DNA of 64,000 nt, from NCBI GenBank assembly GCA_947073515.1, contig CAMTMC010000005.1, positions 27,302 to 91,301 on the forward strand, written 5' to 3'. This document shows, piece by piece, positions 56,976 to 64,000 of the stretch. This stretch comes from an uncultured bacterium (GTDB taxonomy: Bacteria; Bacillota; Clostridia; Oscillospirales; Oscillospiraceae). The translations under genes were made by a program, and so were the position numbers. The notes beneath the pieces are model-generated. The model saw only the letters and a program-made list of their open reading frames with translations. It was not told the origin of the DNA and did not search any database. How positions within the stretch are numbered: the first letter of the stretch is position 1; each line of letters opens with the position of its first letter.

Positions 56976-57779
56976 TCAGGACAGCAGCATCCGGTCGTTG
57001 TCCAGATCCTTCCCCACCCCGGCCTTGAAACGGGCCAACAGGTCAGAGACGGTCATATTGGCCCGCTCCTCCCCCTGGACATCCAGGATGATCCGGCCGC
57101 CGTCCATCATCAGGGTGCGGCTGCCCAGGCTCAGGGCCTGCCGCATATTGTGGGTGACCATCAGGGTGGTGATACCGTGCTCCGCTACCACCTCCCGGGT
57201 GATCCTCAGCACCTTGTCCGCCGTCCCCGGGTCTAAGGCGGCGGTGTGCTCGTCCAGCAGAAGCAGTTTTGGGGGCACCATGGTCGCCATCAGAAGGGTG
57301 AGGGCCTGGCGCTGCCCGCCGGACAGCAGCCCCACCGGCTGGCCCATCCGATCCTCCAGCCCCATGTCCAGCTTGGCCAGCTGGGCCCGGAAGAACGCCC
57401 GGTCTGACTTGGTGATCCGGCTGAAAAAGGCGTGCTTCCGGGTGGTAGTGCGGAGATAGGCTAGGGCCAGGTTCTCCTCAATGGTCATATGGGGGGCGGT
57501 GCCCCGCATGGGATCCTGGAACAGCCGGCCCATCTCCCGGCTGCGGCGGTACTCCGGCCGGAAGGTGATGTCCTCCCCGGCCAGGGAGATGGAGCCCTGG
57601 TCCACGTAAAACGTCCCGGTGATGGCGTTGAACAGGGTGGACTTGCCCGCCCCGTTGGAGCCCACGATGGTGAGAAAATCCCCGGGGGCCAGATGGAGGG
57701 ACAGCCCGTCCAGGGCTTTCTTCTTATTGGCGGTGCCGGGGTTGAAGGTCTTGGAGATTCCATTCAGTCTCAGCATCAA
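56976..57779 (-). CDS. ABC importer ATP-binding protein (trpXYZ-like)
   Basis: VGSNGAGKSTLFNAITG, LLSGGQRQALTLLMA, LLLDEHTAALDP. Confidence 0.92.
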   Translation of the reverse strand: MMLRLNGISKTFNPGTANKKKALDGLSLHLAPGDFLTIVGSNGAGKSTLFNAITGTFYVDQGSISLAGEDITFRPEYRRSREMGRLFQDPMRGTAPHMTIEENLALAYLRTTTRKHAFFSRITKSDRAFFRAQLAKLDMGLEDRMGQPVGLLSGGQRQALTLLMATMVPPKLLLLDEHTAALDPGTADKVLRITREVVAEHGITTLMVTHNMRQALSLGSRTLMMDGGRIILDVQGEERANMTVSDLLARFKAGVGKDLDNDRMLLS

Positions 57780-58688
57780 TTACGCCCCCTTTCCCGCTCT
57801 GGCGGAGGATTTCCGCCGCTGGAAGGCCAGCCAGTCCTTGATGGACGGGGCGGCGATGGCCAGGCCCACCACCACGGCGGTGACCAGCTTCATGGCCTCC
57901 ATGGGGAACACCTTGGAACTGAGGGCCAGGGCGTAGATCAGCCGGTAGATCACGCTCCCAGCGAACACTGACAGGGCGCCCCGGAGCACGGAGCCCTTGC
58001 CCAGCACAGTCTCCCCGATGATAAGGCAGGCCAGGCCGATGACCACCATGCCGGTGCCGATGTTCACGTTGGCGCTGCGCTGGGACTGGCCCACCAGGGC
58101 CCCGGACAGGCCGGTGAGGGCGTTGGCCACACACAGGCCCACGGTGATGGTGAAGGTGGGGTTGATGGAGGAGGCCCGGACCATGTCCCGGTTGTCGCCG
58201 GTGGCCCGGATGGACAGGCCCAGCCGGGTGCCCAGGAAGGCCACCAACAGCAGGGCCGCTCCCACCGTCAGGACGGCGGCCAGAAACACCTCTCCCCAGC
58301 CGCCCCCCAGGATATAATCCCGGAAAAACTGGAAAATAGTGGCCTGCCGCAGGAGGCTGACGTTGGACTTCCAGCCCATGACCATCAGGTTGACGGTGTA
58401 CAGGCCGGTGTTGGTGACAATACCGGCCAGAATGGCGGGCACACCCAGCCGGGTCTGGAGGAAGGCGGTGACAAAGCCGGCGGCGGCGCAGGCGATCATA
58501 GCGGCGGGGATGGCCAGAACCGGGTGCCCCGCCCCGCATACCACCACTGAGACGGCGGCCCCCAGGGTAAAGGCCCCGTCGGTCGTCAGGTCGGCGATAT
58601 CCAAAATCCGGTAGCTGAGGAACAGGGCCAGGGCCACGGGGGCGTAGAGGAAGCCCAGCTCCAAGGCGGTCTGAACAATATAGAACAT
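57780..58688 (-). CDS. ABC importer permease (trpXYZ-like)
   Basis: LGFLYAPVALALFLSYRILDIADLTTDGAFTLGAAVSVVV; multiple TM. Confidence 0.92.
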   Translation of the reverse strand: MFYIVQTALELGFLYAPVALALFLSYRILDIADLTTDGAFTLGAAVSVVVCGAGHPVLAIPAAMIACAAAGFVTAFLQTRLGVPAILAGIVTNTGLYTVNLMVMGWKSNVSLLRQATIFQFFRDYILGGGWGEVFLAAVLTVGAALLLVAFLGTRLGLSIRATGDNRDMVRASSINPTFTITVGLCVANALTGLSGALVGQSQRSANVNIGTGMVVIGLACLIIGETVLGKGSVLRGALSVFAGSVIYRLIYALALSSKVFPMEAMKLVTAVVVGLAIAAPSIKDWLAFQRRKSSARAGKGA

Positions 58689-58745
58689 TCCTATCTTCCT
58701 TTCAGGGGGAGACCCCCGGCCTTCCCGGGGGCTCCCTGGCTGGGA

Positions 58746-59789
58746 TCAGTCCACGGTGGTAATGACCTCCACCACCTGGCCCATGTCCTGGAACAGGGCG
58801 TAGTCGATGCCCAGGCCGGCGGCGGTCTCGGTGTTCACGGTGATGATGCCGCCGTCGGACAGGTAGTAGTCCTCCTTACCGGCGATGCCGTTCAGTAGCA
58901 CGTCATAGGCCAGGTCGGCGGTCTCGGTGCCCAGCTGGGTGTAGTTCACGCCGCAGGTGGCGAAGGCGCCGTTGCGGACGAAGGAGTCGGCCCCGGTGTA
59001 GTGGGGGATGCCGGAGATCATCAGATCCTCGTAGATGGCCAGCTCAGCGGACATGATGATATTGTCGGTGGGGGTAAAGATGGCCTCCACCCCCATGGTG
59101 TTCAGGGAGCGGGCGGCGGAGATAACCTCGTCGGGGGTGTTAGCGGTGGCCTCCTCATAGCGTATCCCCTTCTCCTCCAGATAGGCCTTGGCGTCGGCGA
59201 TGGGCTTGTAGGAGTTGGGCTCGGACAGGGAGTACAGCAGGCCCACCCGCTCAATGTCCGGGTTCTGGGCCAGCATCATGTCCAGGATGAAGGGGGTGTT
59301 CAGGGCGTCGCAGGTGCCGGTGACGTAGTCGATGCCCAGCAGGTCGGCCTGCTCCGGGTCACTGACTGCGGCGTAGACCACGGGGATCCCGGTCCCCTCG
59401 GCGGCCACCGCCATCAGCTGGGCGGCGGTGGAGGCGATGGGGATGATGACGCTCACCTCATCAGCGACCACCTGGGCGCCGATCTGGGTCAGCACGCTCT
59501 CGTCCCCCTGGCCGGAATAGATCTCGTACTCAATGGCCTCCCCGCCGGCGGCGATCTCGTCCAGGCGGGCGGCCACAGCGGCGGCGATCTCGTCCAGGGA
59601 GGGGTGGTCCATCTGCTTGACGATGGCCACCTTGAATCCCGTATCCTCGGTGGCGGAACCGGAACCGGCGGGGGCCGGCTGGCCGGAGCTTCCACTTCCG
59701 CCGCCGGTCTTCTCGCCGCAGGCGGCCAGGGACAGGAGCACGGTCAGGGACAGGGCGGCGGCCAGGAACTTTTTCATGTTGTTTTTCAT
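58746..59789 (-). CDS. ABC importer substrate-binding lipoprotein (trpXYZ-like)
   Basis: Lipobox LLSLAACG; VAIVKQMDHPSLDEIAAAVAARLDEIAAGGEAIEYEIYSGQGDESVLTQIGAQVVADEVSVIIPIASTAAQ. Confidence 0.9.
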   Translation of the reverse strand: MKNNMKKFLAAALSLTVLLSLAACGEKTGGGSGSSGQPAPAGSGSATEDTGFKVAIVKQMDHPSLDEIAAAVAARLDEIAAGGEAIEYEIYSGQGDESVLTQIGAQVVADEVSVIIPIASTAAQLMAVAAEGTGIPVVYAAVSDPEQADLLGIDYVTGTCDALNTPFILDMMLAQNPDIERVGLLYSLSEPNSYKPIADAKAYLEEKGIRYEEATANTPDEVISAARSLNTMGVEAIFTPTDNIIMSAELAIYEDLMISGIPHYTGADSFVRNGAFATCGVNYTQLGTETADLAYDVLLNGIAGKEDYYLSDGGIITVNTETAAGLGIDYALFQDMGQVVEVITTVD

Positions 59790-59884
59790 AGGATTTACCT
59801 CCATTTTGCCCGGTTTGGGCCAATATTTTCTTGGGTGGGTGATGGAGGGGCCGGTGCCGGCGGCCTTGATTTGGAGTTTCTTCC

Positions 59885-60160
59885 GGGAATAAAAAAACAG
59901 CCCCCTGTCCCACATGGGACAAGAGCTGCACTCCTGCGATACCACCCAAATTGATGTGAACACACATCCGCTCGCCTCACGCGCCATCACGCGTGCCCGA
60001 TGGATAACGGGTGGGTCCCCGTCGGCATCTACTGGGCCGGAGCCGTTCAAGCCGCCCTCGAAAGTCCATTCACCTGGCCACGCCCCGCCCCGATCTCACC
60101 ACCCGGGACTCTCTGAGGGATTGCTAAACCGGCTACTACTCTTTCTCAAAGGTTTGCTCT
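59885..60160 (-). promoter_or_regulatory. T-box leader, TGG specifier (tryptophan-type)
   Basis: Minus strand: GAGTAGTAGCCGG, AGAGAGTCCCGGGTGGTGAGATC, specifier GAA-TGG-ACTTTCGAGGG (60066-60068), AGTAGATGCCGACGGG, T-box GGGTGGTATCGC (59936-59947), terminator CAGCTCTTGTCCCATGTGGGACAGGGGGCTGTTTTTTT. Confidence 0.88.
59891..59928 (-). terminator. T-box regulated intrinsic terminator
   Basis: CAGC..TTGTCCCA TG TGGGACA..GGCTG TTTTTTT. Confidence 0.85.
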
Positions 60161-60177
60161 GTTTGATTGTTGTGGTT

Positions 60178-60206
60178 ATTATAGCGGCCCCTCCCCCGTT
60201 TGTCAA
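60178..60206 (-). promoter_or_regulatory. Full-consensus sigma-A promoter for the T-box operon
   Basis: Minus strand TTGACA (60201-60206), 17 nt spacer, TATAAT (60178-60183). Confidence 0.85.
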
Positions 60207-60267
60207 CCCCTATTTTTTAATTGGGTAAAGAAAAAATGGGAGGCGTGCTTTTCACGCCCCCGTTGGA

Positions 60268-60858
60268 TCAGTCCTGGCTCAGGGCCGCGGAGCTGGCTTT
60301 CAGATAAGACTGCATATGGACAAAGGCCACAATCGCCACTACCAGATTGACAATGGCCAGCACACCCGCCAGAACAAAGATGGCGGCGGAACAGAACGTA
60401 AATACCACACCGGCCACAGCGGTACCCAGCGCCCACTGCCAGGCCTTGCCGCCCTTCTCCTGCTCCTCAAAACACTTGCGCTCACTCAAGAAGAACTGGG
60501 TGCCCTCAATGAGGAAGTAAGTCTGGGCCAGGGAACAGCCCGTCTGCGCCAGCCCCATCACGGTAGCGAAGATGGAGTCGCCCCGGGCCAGCAGGCTAAG
60601 TACAATCCCGATGGCACACAGGATCAGGGCCTTCATGAAGTGGCTATGCTCGTTGCGCATGTCCACCAGACCTACCAGGGACATAAGACCCCCTATCAGC
60701 ACCGCAATCGCCAGCCCAACCGTCACCACGACAGCCAGAGGTCCTAAGATCGGTAGAAGAAAAACAGACAGCACCAGGCAAATTGAAGAGGCAATGACAA
60801 CAACGTTGGCCTTATAGATCAGGTCCAGGCCTTTACTGACTCTTTTCGGATCGCCCAT
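60268..60858 (-). CDS. Multi-pass membrane protein of unknown function
   Basis: LIYKANVVVIASSICLVLSVFLLPILGPLAVVVTVGLAIAVLIGGLMSLVGLVDM... Confidence 0.75.
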   Translation of the reverse strand: MGDPKRVSKGLDLIYKANVVVIASSICLVLSVFLLPILGPLAVVVTVGLAIAVLIGGLMSLVGLVDMRNEHSHFMKALILCAIGIVLSLLARGDSIFATVMGLAQTGCSLAQTYFLIEGTQFFLSERKCFEEQEKGGKAWQWALGTAVAGVVFTFCSAAIFVLAGVLAIVNLVVAIVAFVHMQSYLKASSAALSQD

Positions 60859-60887
60859 CACAATTTCCTCCTCTGTGTTTGTAAAAA

Positions 60888-60914
60888 AAGGACGGGCCGG
60901 GGCCCGTCCTTTTG
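60888..60914 (-). terminator. Intrinsic terminator of tuf
   Basis: AAGGACGGGCC GG GGCCCGTCCTT with T tract on minus strand. Confidence 0.8.
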
Positions 60915-60924
60915 GATGAGAAAA

Positions 60925-62127
60925 TTACTCGTTGATGTCGATAACCACGCCGGAACCCACGGTGCGGCCGCCCTCACGGATGGCGAAACGCAGGCCGTTC
61001 TCAATGGCGATGGGGGTGATCAGCTCCACGTCCATGTCCACGTTGTCGCCGGGCATGCACATCTCGGTGCCCTCGGGCAGGGTGATGATGCCGGTCACGT
61101 CGGTGGTACGGAAGTAGAACTGGGGACGGTAGTTGTTGAAGAAGGGGGTGTGACGGCCGCCCTCATCCTTGTTCAGGACGTAAACCTGGCCCTTGAACTT
61201 GGTGTGGGGGTGGATGGAGCCGGGCTTGCACAGGACCTGGCCACGCTCGATGTCGGTCTTGGCCACGCCACGCAGCAGGCAACCGGCGTTGTCACCAGCC
61301 TCGATGAAGTCCAGGGTCTTGCGGAACATCTCCATGGAGGTGACGACGGTGCTCTTCTTCTCCTCGGTCAGACCAACGATCTCAACGGTCTCGCCGGCCT
61401 TCAGCTGGCCACGCTCCACACGGCCGGTGGCCACGGTGCCACGGCCGGAGATGGTGAACACGTCCTCGACGGGCATCAGGAAGGGCATGTCGGCCTTGCG
61501 GTCAGGAGTGGGGATATAGCTGTCAACAGCGTCCATCAGCTCCTTGATGCAGGCGAAGTCGGGGTCGTCCACATTGCCGGACTCGTTGGTCAGGGCGTTC
61601 AGGGCGGAACCCTTGATGATGGGGATCTCGTCGCCGGGGAACTCACGCTCGGACAGGGTCTCACGGACCTCCATCTCCACCAGCTCCAGCAGCTCCTCGT
61701 CGTCCACCTGGTCGCACTTGTTCAGGAACACGACCATGGCGGGCACGCCCACCTGGCGGGCCAGCAGGATGTGCTCCTTGGTCTGGGCCATGGGGCCGTC
61801 GGTGGCGGCGATGACCAGGATGGCGCCATCCATCTGAGCGGCGCCGGTGATCATGTTCTTGATATAGTCGGCGTGGCCCGGGCAGTCCACGTGGGCATAG
61901 TGCCGGGCGTCGGTCTCATACTCCACGTGGGCGGTGTTGATGGTAATGCCGCGCTCGCGCTCCTCGGGAGCCTTATCGATGCTGGAGTAATCGGTGTAAT
62001 CCGCCTTGCCCTGGAAGGACAGGTACTTGGTGATGGCGGCGGTCAGAGTGGTCTTGCCGTGGTCAACGTGGCCGATGGTGCCGATGTTGACGTGGGGCTT
62101 GCTTCTTTCAAATTTCTGCTTGGCCAT
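60925..62127 (-). CDS. tuf: Elongation factor Tu
   Basis: [37 protein letters not shown]. Confidence 0.98.
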   Translation of the reverse strand: MAKQKFERSKPHVNIGTIGHVDHGKTTLTAAITKYLSFQGKADYTDYSSIDKAPEERERGITINTAHVEYETDARHYAHVDCPGHADYIKNMITGAAQMDGAILVIAATDGPMAQTKEHILLARQVGVPAMVVFLNKCDQVDDEELLELVEMEVRETLSEREFPGDEIPIIKGSALNALTNESGNVDDPDFACIKELMDAVDSYIPTPDRKADMPFLMPVEDVFTISGRGTVATGRVERGQLKAGETVEIVGLTEEKKSTVVTSMEMFRKTLDFIEAGDNAGCLLRGVAKTDIERGQVLCKPGSIHPHTKFKGQVYVLNKDEGGRHTPFFNNYRPQFYFRTTDVTGIITLPEGTEMCMPGDNVDMDVELITPIAIENGLRFAIREGGRTVGSGVVIDINE

Positions 62128-62265
62128 TTGGAAAATCCTCCTTAAACGGTTAAAGAATTGGATGGGATCAGCATGAAAACTCAATATGCTGATATTTTAC
62201 AACAAGTCCGACGAAAAAGCAATCCTAAAAACGGACTTCACAGGGAATATTTTGGGTATTGCCCC

Positions 62266-64000
62266 TTACCGCATCGCCCGGCCGCCCATGCGCTGGTCGA
62301 TGATCTTTTCCCGGATGCTCTTGGGAATCTCCAGGTAGCTGTGGGGCTCCATGGTGTACTGGCCGCGGCCCTGGGTGCGGGAGCGCAGGTCGGTGGCGTA
62401 GCCGAACATCTCCCCCAGGGGCACCAGCGCGTCCACCTGGACGGCGCCGGGGCGGTTCTCCTGGCCCTGGATCTGTCCGCGGCGGCTGTTCAGATCGCCG
62501 ATAACGTTGCCCAGGTACTCATCGGGCACAATGACGCTGACCTTCATAATGGGCTCCATGAGGGTGGGATCCGCCTTCTGGCAGGCCTCCTTGAAGGCCA
62601 TGGAGCCGGCGATCTTGAAGGCCATCTCGGAGGAGTCCACCTCGTGGTAGGAGCCGTCGTACAGGGTGACCTTCACATCCACCACCGGATATCCGGCCAG
62701 CACGCCGGAGAGCATGGCTCCCTGGATGCCGGCGTCCACGGCGGGGATATACTCCTTGGGCACCACGCCGCCCACAACCTCGTTGACGAACTCGTAGCCC
62801 TTGCCGGACTCGTTGGGCTCCACGCGGATCTTGACGTGGCCGTACTGGCCCTTACCGCCGGACTGGCGGGCGTACTTGGTATCCTGCTGGACGCTCTTCT
62901 TGATGGTCTCCTTATAGGCGACCTGGGGTGCGCCCACGTTGGCCTCCACCTTGTACTCCCGGAGCAGGCGGTCCACGATAATCTCCAGATGGAGCTCGCC
63001 CATACCGGCGATGATGGTCTGCCCGGTCTCCTCGTCGGTGTAGGTCTTGAAGGTGGGGTCCTCCTCCGCCAGCTTCATCAGGGCGACGCCCATCTTCTCC
63101 TGGCCGGCCTTGGTCTTGGGCTCGATGGCCACGCGGATGACGGGCTCGGGGAACTCCATGGACTCCAGAATAACGGGGGCCTTCTCATCGCAGAGGGTGT
63201 CGCCGGTGGTGGTATTCTTCAGACCGATGACGCCGGCGATGTCGCCGGAGTAGATGGTCTCGATGTCCTCCCGGTGGTTGGCGTGCATCTGGAGAATGCG
63301 GCCGATCCGCTCCTTCTTTCCCTTGGTGCAGTTGAGCACAGAGGTACCGGTGCTCAAGGTGCCGGAATACACCCGCACGAAGCTCAGGCGGCCCACATAG
63401 GGGTCGGTCATGATCTTGAAGGCCAGGGCGGAGAAGGGGGCGCTGTCGTCGGAGGGGCGCTCCTCCTCCGCGTCGGTCTTGGGGTTGACGCCCTTGATGG
63501 CCGGCACGTCCAGCGGGGAGGGCATATAATCCACGATGGCGTCCAGCAGGCGCTGGATGCCCCGGTTGCGGTAGGAGGTCCCGCAGGTGACAGGAACCAT
63601 CTCCACCGCGCAGGTCGCCTGCCGGATGGCCTTGCGGATGCGGTCGGTGGGGACCTCCTGGCCCTCCAGGTACATCTCCATAATTTCATCATCGAACATG
63701 GACACGGCGTCCAGCAGCTTCTCGCGGTACTCGTCGGCCAGCCCGGCCATATCTGCGGGGATCTCCTCCTCGCTGATGTCCTTGCCCAGGTCGTCGTGGT
63801 AGATAAAGGCCTTCATCTCCACCAGGTCGATGATCCCCTGGAAGTCGGCCTCCTTGCCGATGGGGAGCTGAATGGGCACCGCGTTGCACTTGAGCCGCTC
63901 ATCGATCATGCGCAGCACGTTGAAGAAGTCCGCGCCCATGATGTCCATCTTGTTGACGTAGATCATGCGGGGGACCTTGTAGTGGTCCGCCTGTCTCCAG
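62266..64000 (-). CDS. fusA: Elongation factor G, C-terminal part (runs off the window end)
   Basis: [37 protein letters not shown]...; frame open to 64000 ([19 protein letters not shown]). Confidence 0.97.
   Translation of the reverse strand, partial: WRQADHYKVPRMIYVNKMDIMGADFFNVLRMIDERLKCNAVPIQLPIGKEADFQGIIDLVEMKAFIYHDDLGKDISEEEIPADMAGLADEYREKLLDAVSMFDDEIMEMYLEGQEVPTDRIRKAIRQATCAVEMVPVTCGTSYRNRGIQRLLDAIVDYMPSPLDVPAIKGVNPKTDAEEERPSDDSAPFSALAFKIMTDPYVGRLSFVRVYSGTLSTGTSVLNCTKGKKERIGRILQMHANHREDIETIYSGDIAGVIGLKNTTTGDTLCDEKAPVILESMEFPEPVIRVAIEPKTKAGQEKMGVALMKLAEEDPTFKTYTDEETGQTIIAGMGELHLEIIVDRLLREYKVEANVGAPQVAYKETIKKSVQQDTKYARQSGGKGQYGHVKIRVEPNESGKGYEFVNEVVGGVVPKEYIPAVDAGIQGAMLSGVLAGYPVVDVKVTLYDGSYHEVDSSEMAFKIAGSMAFKEACQKADPTLMEPIMKVSVIVPDEYLGNVIGDLNSRRGQIQGQENRPGAVQVDALVPLGEMFGYATDLRSRTQGRGQYTMEPHSYLEIPKSIREKIIDQRMGGRAMR

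Noticed and set aside
60916-62145. 409-aa plus-strand ORF
   Set aside because: Antisense to tuf; a well-known type of spurious ORF.

Overview
A 64 kb chromosomal window from a GC-rich, spore-forming Firmicute, probably Oscillospiraceae-like. That placement is inferred from gene content (yqfC/yqfD/ylmC-type sporulation genes, addAB, T-box, class A rnpB); no search was run. Most of it is housekeeping: prfA (partial), an ABC-F ATPase, mtnA, murF, ddl, rnpB, yebC, trmD, a flavodiiron-rubredoxin protein plus rubredoxin, addA/addB, guaB, phoH, nth, gltX, tRNA-Leu(UAG), a xpaC/telA/TPM cluster, coaD, rsmD, uvrC, HPr, mutS2, rpiB, a T-box-controlled ABC importer (trpXYZ-like), tuf and fusA (partial). 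No CRISPR array, prophage, complete IS or obvious defence island is visible. The most interesting signals are non-coding. (1) A ~157-162 bp MITE-like family has three copies with GAACC...GGTTC inverted ends and 3-bp TWA target duplications. Two of the copies sit exactly in the stop codons of mtnA and yebC, in the same gene-relative orientation, between the stop codon and the intrinsic terminator. (2) A second small inverted-repeat family (GGGAGTGTCC ends) has one copy flanked by a perfect 8-bp duplication (TTTCACCA). (3) An unexplained, hairpin-rich ~370 bp intergenic region lies next to tRNA-Leu and contains paired 26-bp hairpin repeats that differ only by transitions. (4) A T-box leader with a TGG specifier and a consensus promoter precedes the ABC importer. 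(5) A three-half-site operator overlaps a promoter between a divergent XRE regulator and a small orphan protein. Many long antisense ORFs in the ORF track are GC-bias artefacts.
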